NCBI RefSeq assembly: GCF_024362695.1
Contig: NC_065426.1
Coordinates: forward strand, 3,720,001 to 3,784,000
DNA: 64,000 nt
Reading direction: 5' to 3'
Source of the DNA: Pectinophora gossypiella
Taxonomy: Eukaryota; Arthropoda; Insecta; Lepidoptera; Gelechiidae
Below the pieces are notes generated by a model. It was not told the DNA's origin. It was given only the letters and a program-made list of their open reading frames with translations, and ran no database searches. Numbering within the stretch: the stretch's first letter is position 1; each line of letters begins with the position of its first letter. Position numbers and translations under genes: made by a program. This document shows positions 10,858 through 20,553 of this stretch, piece after piece.

Positions 10858-10935
10858 TTATACAAAGTGCTAGTGACATAGTAACGAAAACTTTGAGGGA
10901 TGATTCAGACCAAGATTCTGAGTTATTATAAAGTA
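10858..10935 (+). repeat. MITE-A single arm
   Basis: TTTATACAAAGTGCTAGTGA, CGAAAACTTTGAGGGATGAT and GATTCTGAGTTATTATAAAG: one arm of MITE-A without its partner. Confidence 0.7.
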
Positions 10936-11010
10936 TGACATAATCATAACCACCCTATGACCCTAACCTAGCTAGCTATGGTTAGGGTTACTATATTATG
11001 CTTAACTTAA

Positions 11011-11192
11011 ACTTCTTCTATTGTGTGGGTTGTGAGGTGGATTACTGAACTCAGTAACCATAGTGTCAGAGTTACTATTGAGCCGCCAAAGGCCTCTGAC
11101 ATGGCTCATGTAACGACTACTAACTTACATCAGTAAGTAGCAACCGGGACCAACGGCTTTACGTGCCTTCTGAAGCACAGATCATCTTACTT
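11011..11192 (-). repeat. SINE-2, 5'-truncated
   Basis: CTTCTTCTATTGTGTGGGTT, CCGCCAAAGGCCTCTGACAT, TTACATCAGTAAGTAGCAAC and CCGGGACCAACGGC...CTTCTGAAGCACAG: 3' body plus part of the core, without the tRNA-like head. Confidence 0.85.
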
Positions 11193-12224
11193 TTGAACAA
11201 CAACTAGAACTAACTAACTAACACACACACACACTAGTAACTAATTAACTTAAACTTTTCAGGCTAAACTCTGATTGTTTCAAAATGAGCTAATTTCGTG
11301 CTTTGAAAGTACTTTAAGCCATTTTTATACTGCTCCAACGCTCCAATGGAGATACACAAAGACCAATCCAATAAAAAAAAAAACAATTATTAAAGAAATA
11401 AATAAAACCGGGACTTGGCAAGCAATTACTCGATTACGAATCGAACTGAAGATTTCCGGTTTGGTTATCATAATGTCTAGTTACGTCATAGATCCATTCT
11501 GATATTAAACATTAAAATATTAAATCCACTTTCACTTAAACTGGTATAAATAAAACCGCCCCTTACCTTTATAGTTCGGAGGCAAGTTTTTTCCATTTTT
11601 CCTCATTTTTTCCTCAACCGTAGTGGTTCTCATAAAGTGTCCGTTTTGCTCTATCATTCCTCTTTTTCAGTCTGTCTTGAGACACCCCATTAATCTCTTG
11701 CAAGAGCGATTCCCCTAGTTAATTAATTTACTGCCAGAATGTATAAAATATTGTCCGAGACGAACTGAAGAGTCGTTTTACCGGTCCTTTTTTACGTGAC
11801 TTATTGTAGATTTGCGTCAGATGGAATTCACTACTTGGCCGGACAAATGGGGAGAGCAAGTTTCGAGGAAAATAAAAACAATATTCTTGAGGAGGCTTTT
11901 GAAATTAAATTTTAATTTGAATTTGAACATTATATTCGTAATCACAAGTAAAAATTAGGAGAGTTTTTGATTTTATTCATAATCGGTCTATGACGAAGTG
12001 GGACAGAAAAAAAATAGGGTAAACGTACGGCTTAAAGCGCTACATAATTTAAAAGCTTTTAAGACTAAAAGCCTTTTATCAGTTTTTATGTCTTTCTGCT
12101 TAGATAATATGAAAGTGGTCATAGAAAGGATTTGACCACAAAATAAAATTATAATTATGTCTATTATTATTATGTAGTTTATGTAGTCCAAAGTATATTT
12201 ATTTTTATACGTACAAGTATTCCC
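11193..12224. other. unassigned DNA with one repeat patch
   Basis: (CA)n at about 11221-11234. At about 11796-11855 there is a ACGTGACTTATTGTAGATTT / CTACTTGGCCGGACAAATGG block, a family repeated at 49.43, 49.9 and 54.1 kb. The rest is unassigned and no coding gene was recognised. Confidence 0.4.
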
Positions 12225-12400
12225 ATGCTGCACTATCCCGCTATATTACATAATATTAAATATCTCCTTTACTTAAAGGTTGCCTGGAAGAGATTGCTAC
12301 TTAGCAATAAGGCCGCCTATTGTACTCATTCTATTTCTCTTTTGTTTTGTATTTTATTTTTCCCTGTTTGTGCAATAAAGTATTTGTTTTGTTATATTAT
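12225..12400 (+). repeat. LINE 3' end (GGTTGCCTGGAAGA...GCAATAAAG family)
   Basis: GCTGCACTATCCCGCTATAT, GGTTGCCTGGAAGAGATTGC, GCAATAAGGCCGCCTATTGT and the terminal GTGCAATAAAGTATTTG. The same order is found at 56.94-57.11 kb and, reversed, at 21.82-21.91 kb. The AATAAA precedes the repetitive tail, as expected for a non-LTR retroposon 3' end. Confidence 0.75.
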
Positions 12401-12431
12401 GTTAAACTTGAAAAAACGATTATGTTTTTAA

Positions 12432-12500
12432 CTGCCTCTGTGGTTTAGTGGTCATGCGTCAGACTAGTGATCTGGAGATCCCGAATTCAAATCCTCACCC
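12432..12500 (+). repeat. SINE-2-like tRNA-derived head
   Basis: GCCTCTGTGGTTTAGTGGTC (A-box-like), then AATTCAAATCC (B-box-like) and TCACCCCCTTTGGG. A diverged head only. A real tRNA gene is unlikely because no acceptor stem closes. Confidence 0.55.
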
Positions 12501-12554
12501 CCTTTGGGTCTTAAGGAGCAGAGCCCACCTAGGCAGACACACTACAGAAGTAGC

Positions 12555-12870
12555 TTTGATCTTCTCTCGTGTGGGTTGTGAGGTGTATTACCAACCCCAT
12601 CAACCGTTTTGTAACGAATGACTTTTTGATTTGGAAAGAATAATTGTTATATTCGTTAATTAATTTTAATTTAATAATTTAATATCTTCTTGTCATTATT
12701 CTTTGCATGTCATAATTTTCATAACTAAAAATGTTGACCTAATTCTAAATGCTGACCATCTGCAAACTGTACCTTCCATTTTTAAGGCGAATAAATGTAT
12801 TATGAACCCCGGTGTCAGAGTAACTTGAGCCGCCCAAGGCTCCTTAACTCTGACTCATGCTTTCAGATGA
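12555..12870 (-). repeat. SINE-2 3' part split by an insertion
   Basis: TCTCGTGTGGGTTGTGAGGT and ACCAACCCCATCAACC (to about 12605) resume at about 12804 as CCCCGGTGTCAGAGTAACTT and GAGCCGCCCAAGGCTCC. About 200 bp of unrelated AT-rich DNA lies between, so the copy was interrupted. Confidence 0.55.
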
Positions 12871-13189
12871 TCATAAGTATATCTGCGGATAAAGGAAGTG
12901 TGAATACGCTTCAAGTCACACGAAACACACCACTTCAACGTAATGTCGTGTCAAACACGTGACTTTTGGAAATAAGTAGCTTTACTTCTCTTCAATATGA
13001 GCAGCTCTTTGTTGTCGACAAAACCGACGGTATCGACGTTTGCTGTCTACACGTCAATCAACCATTATCGACAGCAGCAGTTGGCCCCATCAACAGCAAA
13101 TCCTGATCGTTTGTAAGAAGCCTAAAGTTTGCTTATTTTTTATGGACGTGACATAATTGCTTTTCATATGGCATTTTGATCAGTTTTTG
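12871..13189. other. unassigned DNA
   Basis: No element or gene recognised. GTCGACAGCAGCAGTTGG-like short repeats near 13010-13090 only. Confidence 0.3.
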
Positions 13190-13320
13190 GGGGCCGTGTT
13201 AGCCCAGTAGGTAGAACGCTTGCCTCTCAATTTGAGGTCGCAGGTTCGAATCCAGAACAAGCCTAAAGCAATGATTGAACAGGAAAACAGACTATTGTCA
13301 TACCCCAGATACTTTAATCA
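13190..13320 (+). repeat. SINE-4 (tRNA-derived), 5' part
   Basis: GGGCCGTGTTAGCCCAGTAG / GTAGAACGCTTGCCTCTCAA (A-box region), then GGTCGCAGGTTCGAATCCAG (B box) and AAGCCTAAAGCAATGATTG. The same head occurs at 14.15 and 35.83 kb. Confidence 0.75.
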
Positions 13321-13560
13321 ATCAATAATACTTTATTGCACAACAACATAATACAAAGGACATAAAGATACGAATAAAACATAAGCACAAAACACCAAAC
13401 ACCAATACTTCATACAAAACACCTCTTTTTACACAGACACAACACACTGACGTTATCGTACGCGCGTATCTGTGTGTGTGATGTCTGACGCCCATACGAC
13501 TGAAGAATAAAGTAAGATAGATTGATAGATAAAATACTTTATTGAGCTCAATGTACACTA
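13321..13560 (-). repeat. LINE/SINE 3' tails
   Basis: AATCAATCAATAATACTTTA / TTGCACAACAACATAATACA is the reverse of a CAATAAAGTATTGATTGATT tail (compare 57.98-58.02 kb). A second tail, GATAGATAAAATACTTTATT, follows at about 13530. Between them CAAAACACCTCTTTTTACAC resembles 53.04 kb. Confidence 0.55.
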
Positions 13561-13624
13561 GTTAAACAAAAACTTTACAAAAAAAGTTATTATAAAGTTA
13601 GTGATTATTTCGAAGATATGAATG

Positions 13625-13716
13625 TATGGGATTAACTGTCTGAGAACTGATATTAGGCAGAATACAATTGAGTAATTTAGCTGCCTAATATCAGTTCTCA
13701 GACAGTTAATCCCATA
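13625..13716. repeat. perfect hairpin, 36-bp arms
   Basis: 13625-13660 and 13681-13716 are exact reverse complements (outer TATGGGATTAACTGTC, inner TGATATTAGGCAG) around a 20-bp loop. It sits just upstream of the repeat at 13.75 kb. It could be a tiny MITE, a fold-back replication scar or a hairpin RNA source. Confidence 0.9.
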
Positions 13717-13747
13717 TTTTATGTTTATTTTCATTTTTTTTAAAGAA

Positions 13748-13892
13748 CGTCTTCTTTTCCCCGGCTATAAAGGTTGTGAGAAGCTGCAGTAGTTTTAGGC
13801 GGATGAGACGTTCATTGTGTAAAACTTGACGATTCAAAGTGTAACTATGTTACCTACTGAATAAAGATATTTTTGAATTTGAATTTGAGCTG
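13748..13892 (+). repeat. retroposon 3' end (CCCCGGCTATAAAGGTTGTG family)
   Basis: Matches 25.49-25.62 kb in reverse: CCCGGCTATAAAGGTTGTGA, GAGACGTTCATTGTGTAAAA, TGACGATTCAAAGTGTAACT and the tail GAATAAAGATATTTTTGAAT ending (TTTGAA)n. Confidence 0.75.
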
Positions 13893-14145
13893 CCGTTCTG
13901 TACGTAGTATTATTCCTTATTCTATGCTACTCGTATTGTATCCGATGGTACCTATTTGATTCGTGTCCCGCGGCCCGTTTTGAAGCGGCTATTGTTCCAT
14001 AGTGTCGGGTATTGTTTCAACTTCACCACTTGTTCCATTGATGAATAATGAGCTCTGATCGGAGTAGGCACGGCTGTGTTTAGGAGGAAACCGGGGCTCA
14101 ACGGAGAGCACAAAATTCTTCTTCTTTTCAGTGGGTAAGATCAAG

Positions 14146-14290
14146 GACCGAGCCGTGGTAACCCAGTCGGTAGTGCGCTTACCTCTCACTTTGATGTCGC
14201 AGGTTCGAATCCAGCACAGGCCTAAACGAATGATTGTCGAATTTGATTTCGAATGCATGTTTGGATCATAAATGAGAAGGCAAGTGAGGA
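14146..14290 (+). repeat. SINE-4, 5' part
   Basis: GAGCCGTGGTAACCCAGTCG, GGTCGCAGGTTCGAATCCAG, ACAGGCCTAAACGAATGATT and ATGCATGTTTGGATCATAAA: tRNA-like head followed by the SINE-4 body. Confidence 0.8.
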
Positions 14291-14560
14291 AATTCAATTT
14301 CTTTTTTCGAAAAAATACTTTTTACGAGACGTCAAAACGAAAGTTTTCTTTGGAGTTTGTATGGAAATACTGTCCTGTGACGTCATCAATACGACGCGGT
14401 CAAACGTCGTACTTATTGTTGCTTAATTCATAAATAAAATTCAAAAATAAGTCGAAAAGTAAAATGAGATTGAGTTTTGATCATCTTAGACTGGCTTCTT
14501 TTTCTAGATTAGCATTTTACAATGTATCTTCGATCCAATCAAAGAGCCACATAGGTCACA
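14291..14560 (-). repeat. diverged MITE-B-like sequence
   Basis: GACGTCAAAACGAAAG, CCTGTGACGTCATCAATACG and ACTTATTGTTGC...TTCATAAATAAAATTCAAAA follow the order of MITE-B in reverse, but with heavy divergence. Confidence 0.4.
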
Positions 14561-14659
14561 ATTTTATTCCTCTGTGAGTTTTTGCAACAGTAAACAGCTG
14601 CGCTCGTCCTTTGTTTTTATTCTCTTCTAGTCCAGTACAGCGACATACATAAACAAAAA

Positions 14660-14982
14660 CAGTCTATATACGTCCCACTGCTGGGCACAGACCTCCCCTC
14701 AATCAACCGGAGGGGGTATGGAGCATACTCCAACACGCTGCTCCACTGCGGGTTGGTGGAGGTGATTTTACGGCTAATAGCCGGGACCAACGGCTTAACG
14801 TGCCCTCCGAAGCACGGAATCATCTTACTTTTTCGGACAATCAGGTGATTCAAGCCTGAAATGTCCTTACAAAACAAAGGACAGTCTCACAAACTGATTT
14901 CGACAATGTCCCCATCGGGAATCGAACCCGGACCTCCAGAACGTGAGTCTAACGCTCTAACCACTAGACCACGGAGGCTGTT
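14660..14982 (-). repeat. SINE-3, full length
   Basis: Reverse orientation: 3' end TCTATATACGTCCCACTGCT / GGGCACAGACCTCCCCTCAA, core GGGACCAACGGCTTAACGTG, then TCAGGTGATTCAAGCCTGAA. The tRNA-like head is CCACTAGACCACGGAGGCTG with B box GGGAATCGAACCCGGACC. Compare the + copy at 17.6 kb. Confidence 0.9.
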
Positions 14983-15404
14983 TGCCAGTATAGCCACATC
15001 GTTCACAAATCGAATTCGTGTCCCCTTGACTCGACTATTATTGTCCCGTGACGTCACAGCATTGTTTCTAGTCCCCTGGTTTGGCCTCTGTCAATGATAC
15101 CCGATTAACTGGCAATTGTTCATTAAGGAGATAAGCAGAATTGAGGTTTAGTAACACTAAATAGAGAGTGATATGTCCCTATCGCTACATACACAACTTA
15201 CAAAAGGAATTAATTAGGTACCTAATCCTTACGTAATTATCATGTACCTAGCATTATCTCGTTTTTCACAGGGTCCGCTTACCTAACCTGAAGATTTGGT
15301 GATTTTATTTTTTGATTAAAATTCATAAATAAGTTAAATAGAATAATGAAAACGTGTTTGTCACCTTTAGATCTGTCTTTATTTAGTAATCAGAATTTCA
15401 TAAT

Positions 15405-15805
15405 AGGCTAGTTTCCAACTAGTCAAATCAGTTACTTTTTAATAAACGTTTAAACACGAATTTACTATTGAATTTGCATGAAAAAGCATCCTATGACGTC
15501 ATACGAAAACATGATAAAATGTCGCACTTATTATTAGATTTTTCTTAATTAAAATTCATAAATAAATAGAAAGAATAAATAAAACAATATAATGAATATA
15601 TGAATAGTAGTGGCTGCAAGTTGTCTTTGATTACTTGTGGCTCTGCCCACCACATTTGGGATTACGTGCGTGAGTTTATGTGTGTATGTATGTATGTATG
15701 TAAATAAATATAAAAATGGAGACTTTTTTGTCACCTTTAGATCTAACTGTCTTTATTTAGTAATCAGATTTTCATATTTTTCATAGTCGTAGAAACTACC
15801 CAATT
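15405..15805 (-). mobile_element. MITE-B split by a (TGTA)n-tailed repeat
   Basis: Left end ATAGGCTAGTTTCCAACTAG, then TATGACGTCATACG and TCGCACTTATTATTAGATTT. It resumes after about 15715 with TTTGTCACCTTTAGATCTAA and CTACCCAATTAT. The insert (about 15600-15715) carries TGTGGCTCTGCCCACCACAT and GTGTGTATGTATGTATG, a family common in moths. A further MITE-B end (15300-15404) abuts head to tail. Confidence 0.75.
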
Positions 15806-15812
15806 ATAACAA

Positions 15813-16122
15813 TCTTCTTCTTATCGTGTGGGTTCTGAGGTGGAATACCATCCTCACCAACCCTGGTGTCAGGGTTACTATTGAGCCGCCAAAGACCCCT
15901 GACATGACTCATGTAACGACTACTTACTTACATCAGTAAGTAGTAACCGGGACCAACGGCTTCACGGATCATCTTACTTTCGGACAATCAGGTGATCAGC
16001 CTGTAATGTCCTAACCAAACTAGGGATCACAAAGTGATTTTTGTGATATGTCCCCACCGGGATTCGAACCCGGGGCCTCCGTATCGTGAGCCCAACGCTC
16101 AACCACTGGACCGCAGATGCCG
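15813..16122 (-). repeat. SINE-2, near full length
   Basis: CTTCTTCTTATCGTGTGGGT, GAGCCGCCAAAGACCCCTGA, a shortened core GGGACCAACGGCTTCACGG, CAAAGTGATTTTTGTGATAT, B box GGGATTCGAACCCGGGGCC and head CCACTGGACCGCAGATGCCG. Flanks TATAACAAT (left) and TATATAACAAT (right) are a plausible target-site duplication. Confidence 0.9.
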
Positions 16123-16333
16123 TTATATAACAATTAACCGTTATTAATAACCGTTATTATAACAATAAAACTGGACAAAACACGAAAACACCTGTGTGTG
16201 TGTGTGTACTTTATAGAACCTAGCAACATAGAGGAAAAACGTCGCAATCTTCCTGCCATCAAATAAATAAAACTGCCCATACTGACGTTAAGGAAAATTG
16301 TTGCTCTTACATAAATACATACATACATAAACT

Positions 16334-16550
16334 CACGCCTATTTCCCACGGGGGTAAGCAGAGACTATAGAATTCCATTTGCTTCGATCCACACTTCTCA
16401 TGCTTCCTCCACATTCATCAATCGCTTCATACACGCACGCTGGTCCAGAGTAGATCGTACTGACCCTTTTCTAAGGCCATCTCCAATTTGTGTCAATGTG
16501 ACTTCTAGGTCTTCCTCTGCCAGCCCTACCATCAACCTTCATTTATTGCC
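16334..16550 (-). pseudogene. LINE reverse-transcriptase C-terminal remnant
   Basis: On the minus strand it reads, with frameshifts, KVDGRAGRGRPR, then a segment matching CM(K)RLMNV-type residues, then DRSKWNSIVSAYPRGK and a stop. This is the C-terminal tail of a lepidopteran non-LTR element ORF2, seen also at 33.7 and 37.3 kb. It lacks the RT and endonuclease domains, and (TGTA)-type simple sequence follows. Confidence 0.7.
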
Positions 16551-16734
16551 TATAGTGGAGTCAATTGAAGGTTTCACTTCCAACTTGCCTGGGAATTGTC
16601 CGATTTTGATAGTTTTTTTTTCTTTTGTAGGTGTAATTTTATATAACATTTAACATTTTAAATAGATATGAAGACTAAATAATACCTCATATCGTGGCGC
16701 AGACTGTATTTTGAACCTGGTATATTATCTTTCG

Positions 16735-16998
16735 GAGGAGCTCGATGGCGCAGCGGTTAATGCGCTCGGTCTGCGATTGTTGAAGTTAAGCAACTTCGGC
16801 AAAGGCCGGTCATAGGATGGGTGACCACAAAAAAAAGTTTTCATCTCGATCTCCTCCGTGCTTCGGAAGGCACGTTAAGCCTTAATAACCGTCAATCCGC
16901 ACTGGGCCCGCGTGATGGTTTAAGGCCCGATCTCCCTACCCATTCATAGGGAAGGCCCGTGCCCCAGCAGTGGGGACGTTAATGGGCTGATGATGATG
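16735..16998 (+). repeat. SINE-1, near full length, with TSD
   Basis: GAGGAGCTCGATGGCGCAGC head, GTCTGCGATTGTTGAAGTTA, CATAGGATGGGTGACC then poly(A), GTGCTTCGGAAGGCACGTTA core (part of TTGGTCCCGGC deleted), GGGCCCGCGTGATGGTTTAA, GCCCCAGCAGTGGGGACGTT and (GATGAT)n. The 11-bp ATATTATCTTT at 16722-16732 is repeated at 16999-17009, a clean target-site duplication. Confidence 0.95.
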
Positions 16999-17009
16999 AT
17001 ATTATCTTT

Positions 17010-17626
17010 AGTCCCCGTTTTGTACTGAAGCGGTGTACAAATTAATCTTAAATTAACTTGTGTAAACAGTTCCACTACAACTTGCTTAATTATTGATCAA
17101 CACTAATCCTTTGATATTCAATTCAGAATCGATGAGGCTTACATCGAGAGCACTTTATAATACGTGCATAGTTCGTACTCTGTGAAGCCAAACAGTGACA
17201 AGAGTCTCCTACAATTAGTGGCATGTCACAGAATATAAATACTAGCAGTTTCACAACTACTAATAATTGGGTAGTTTTCTAGGTCGAAGCTACATAATGA
17301 AAGTCTGATTATTAAATAAAGACAGACCTAAATGTGACAAAACATTTTCTTTTTCTATTTTACCAATTTATGATGACTGTGTGTTTGTTTTGGCGTGCTG
17401 ATTGGCCGCTTCTGTGGCTATAATAATCCGGTGGTGCGGTAAAATAAAAAATAAATGCGAGTGTTTGCGCAGATTTTTTTTTACTAGCCTAAATCGTCTC
17501 ACTGCTGAGCAAAGGCCTCACTTCTAAGCTTCCACTTCTCCCTGTAAAAAAAATGAATAAATAAATTGCACACAGATAGAGAAAACATCTCATTTATTGA
17601 TTTTAGCCCCAATATACATTAAGTAA
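17010..17626. other. unassigned DNA with a MITE-B fragment
   Basis: About 17267-17345 matches the 5' part of MITE-B (AATTGGGTAGTTTTCTAGG, CTGATTATTAAATAAAGACA). The rest is unassigned. Confidence 0.5.
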
Positions 17627-17935
17627 AAACCCCCGTGGTCTAGTGGTTAGAGCGTTAGGCTCACGATCTGGACGTCCGGGTTCGATTCCCGATGGGGACA
17701 TTGTTGAAATCACTTTGTGAGACTTTTCAGGCTTGAATCACCTGATTGTCCGAAAAAAAGTAAGATGATTCCGTGCTTCGCAGGGCACGTTAAGCCGTTG
17801 GTCCCGGCTATTAGCCGTAAAAACACCTCCACCAACCGCATTGGAGCAGCGTGGTGGAGTATGTTCCATACCCCCTCCGGTTGATTGAGGGGAGGCCTTT
17901 GCCCAGTGGTGGGACGTATAGGCTGTTTATGTATA
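17627..17935 (+). repeat. SINE-3, full length
   Basis: Head CCCCGTGGTCTAGTGGTTAG (A box), GGGTTCGATTCCCGATGGGG (B box), AATCACTTTGTGAGAC, AATCACCTGATTGTCCG, core TTCGCAGGGCACGTTAAGCC, CTATTAGCCGTAAAAACACC, TTGATTGAGGGGAGGCC and the 3' end GTGGGACGTATAGGCTGTTT. It serves as the + strand reference for this family in the window. Confidence 0.92.
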
Positions 17936-18679
17936 CATTTAGTGTTATCAAACTGTTTGTAGCAGTAACTACGTACCAGTTGAGTACTGCTCTCGAACAC
18001 AAATTGATTTGCACCCCTAAGGCATTACTACCATTTACGTTAATTGGAATCTAATGTAAACCAAATGAACCTCACCTAACTAATGTGTTTTCAGTTTGTT
18101 TGTTAGTATACAGCCTTAGGGATTAGTATCTCAAACACATCTTTACTTTATTCAATTTGCCTAAGTATACAAACATCGAGATTTCAGTTTTGACTTGGGA
18201 GTCATAAATGTTTGTGTTTTGTAATACACAGAATTATATTGATAATACCATAAGATAATACTCAGATACCAGTGCTGATGAACCTCGCAATCTACAGGAC
18301 AGAAAAAGAAGAATAGTTTTGATATTTGAAAAATACTTCCGTTTTTATATAGTTTTTGATCGCTCTGTTAAAGAGAAGTAAATTAGATTTAGTTGTCTCT
18401 AAGCTTCTATTTTCGTAATGTCCGCCGCAACCATTGTTTTCCCGAATAGACACGAATGCTAATTTCCATGTTCATCAAATATGCACCTATTAATTTACCG
18501 TTTATCAAAATTTGAAATCAGAATTTAAAAATATTTTTTGTTTTGTTTTGATTCCCGCGTGAAACAAGAACAATAAAGTTATTTAAATAATTCTGAATTT
18601 AAATTCTGATACACGATAATTCTAAATAAAAATTGATGAAATGAATATTAGCATTTGTTTGTATTCGGAAAAACGATGG
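17936..18679. other. unassigned AT-rich DNA
   Basis: An imperfect inverted pair GAAATCAGAATTTAAA / TTTAAATTCTGAT occurs at 18515-18610. No gene or familiar repeat otherwise. Confidence 0.35.
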
Positions 18680-19012
18680 TTCTTCTTCTATCGTGTGGGT
18701 TGTGAGGAGAATCACCAACCTCATCAACCCTGGTGTCAGAGTTATTATTGAACCGTCAAAGGCGTCTGACATGGCTACTTACTGATATAAGTAAATAGTC
18801 GTTACATGACTACTTACTTATATCAATAAGTAGTAACCGAGACCAAAGGCATAACGTGCCTTCCGAAGTACGGATCTTCTTACTTTTTGGACATCACCTG
18901 TCCTAACCAAACTAGGGATCACAAAGTGATTTTTGTGATATGTCCCCACCGGGATTCGAACCCGGGACCTCCGGATCGTGAGCCCAACGTTCAACAACTG
19001 GACCACGGAGAC
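18680..19012 (-). repeat. SINE-2, full length
   Basis: Reverse copy from CTTCTTCTATCGTGTGGGTT to the head CCACGGAGACC, with B box GGGATTCGAACCCGGGACC. Near 18770-18835 a local inverted duplication (ACTTACTGATATAAGTAAAT and ACTTACTTATATCAATAAGT) lengthens the copy. Confidence 0.9.
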
Positions 19013-19095
19013 CCAGGAGACATTAAGAAAATAGAAGCACTTAAGCTTTGGTGCACCGACAAGAGCGTGGCTCTTAAATTGATGATGATGATGAA
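19013..19095 (+). repeat. LINE 3' end (GACAAGAGCGTGGCTCTTAAA tail)
   Basis: GCACCGACAAGAGCGTGGCT then CTTAAATTGATGATGATGAT. The same terminal motif occurs at 35.0, 58.6 and, reversed, at 32.4, 54.3 and 59.0 kb. Confidence 0.6.
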
Positions 19096-19536
19096 CCTTT
19101 GATATCGTTTCTTATTAGGTGTATTATGCACAAAATAGCACAATATGAGCTATAAATAGGGAAACTAATGCATGTTACCATCTACCTAACGTACAACGCT
19201 AATTAAGTATACTCCAGAGATTGTTCTAATATGAACCATGACTAGACAAGTAAGGAAATAGATTTTCCTTCCCCATTTTCCCGTTGGGTGATTTTCTTCT
19301 TCGATAGATTTTTCTGTGAGTAAATTACTACAGCCGTTTTGGCGTCTTTGGGGAAAGTGTTTTTGTTGTCTGTTTATATTATTACAACATAAGATAAGCT
19401 CATGACTACATCCTAAAATTGGGATAGTCAGTAGGGCTTGTGATATGAAAGTAACCTGAGAAATGTCACGCCGAGTAGGTAGCTAGGAAATTGTGCTAAT
19501 TCCTGTAAACACCGTATAATTTTATTTTAAATTATA

Positions 19537-19820
19537 TCTGTCATTTTCTTATCCGTTTAAAAAAGGGACGAATAATCAACAAGCATAAAATTTATGGAAC
19601 ACACGTCAATTTTAAGCGCAAATCTAAAACAACCGTCTAAAAATTTTGCATTGGCCAATAACCCGACAGAATTATGTTGACAGCACACGTCAAACGGTTT
19701 GCATACCAGCGAGATACTTTTTGATTCGGCCGGGTTATTCATTCATTTACTCGTTCTTCCTAAAATTAAGCGCTGTCAATCATCCGTCCCTTTCCTTTTC
19801 GACGGATAAGAAAATGACAG
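19537..19820. mobile_element. MITE with long imperfect TIRs
   Basis: CTGTCATTTTCTTATCCGTT at the left is mirrored by GACGGATAAGAAAATGACAG at the right. Homology continues inward through AGGGACGAATAATCAACAAG versus the reverse of GTCAATCATCCGTCCCTTTC. About 285 bp and non-coding. Confidence 0.75.
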
Positions 19821-20052
19821 GTATAACTTTACGTAAAATTAGGAGGTGTCTGCAGGAATCGGGGGCAATTTTATTCTTAAATAATATAGCCTCGGATAGG
19901 AGGCGAGCCTTTTGCCGTTAACTGGATACGTCAAATCCTGAACACCACGTGATATCAATTATCTATTACGGCCTCCGTGGTCCAGTGGTTGAACGTTGGG
20001 CTCACAATCCGGAGGTCCCGGGTTCGAATCCCGGTGGGGACATATCACAAAT

Positions 20053-20245
20053 ATCGTTTTAAGTTTACGCGGTTATTATCATAATTAAAACACATAATAA
20101 CGGGTTCTTACCGCGTTTAAAGCAGGGATATGAGAGCAACAACAAAAACAATAGAAACAGTGTGAATTGCAACAGTGTAAAAATATCAGGAGTCTCATAT
20201 CCCTGCTTTAAACGCTCTAAGAATCCGTTATTATGTGTTTTAATT
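20053..20245. mobile_element. palindromic MITE inside SINE-2
   Basis: Arms 20081-20136 and 20194-20247 are near-perfect inverted repeats (TTTAAAGCAGGGATATGAGA versus CTCATATCCCTGCTTTAAAC). A 9-bp direct repeat ATCACAAAT flanks the insert (20044-20052 and 20246-20254), and joining there restores the SINE-2 consensus. About 26 bp at the left end lie outside the palindrome. Confidence 0.85.
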
Positions 20246-20359
20246 ATCACAAATGACACTTTGTAATCCCTAGTTTGGTTAGGAAATTACAGGCTGATCA
20301 CCTGATTGTCCAAAAGATGATCCGTGCTTCAGAAGGCACATTAAGCCGTTGGTCCCGGT

Positions 20360-20422
20360 TAGATAGATAGATAGATAGATAAAATACTTTATTGAGCACA
20401 ATGGACACAAAATACAGAGAGG
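20360..20422 (-). repeat. TAGA-tailed retroposon 3' fragment inside SINE-2
   Basis: (TAGA)5 then TAAAATACTTTATTGAGCAC. It interrupts SINE-2 between GTCCCGGTTA and GGTTACTACTTA, so GGTTA is duplicated. A similar tail occurs at about 13530. Confidence 0.7.
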
Positions 20423-20553
20423 TTACTACTTAATGATTTAGTAAGTAGTCGTTACATGAGCCATGTCAGGGGCCTTTATCGGCTCAATAATAACCCTAAC
20501 ACCAGGGTTGTTGTGGTTGGTAATTCATCTCACAACCGACACGCTAGAAGAAG

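Larger units (their letters stand above)
19970..20553 (+). repeat. SINE-2 full length, hosting two insertions
   Basis: The head GGCCTCCGTGGTCCAGTGG and B box GGGTTCGAATCCCGGTGGGG are intact. The body is broken at about 20053-20245 (palindromic MITE) and at about 20360-20420 (short TAGA-tailed fragment). It resumes with ACTACTTAATGATTTAGTAA and ends CACAACCGACACGCTAGAAG. Total host length without the inserts is about 330 bp. Confidence 0.9.
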
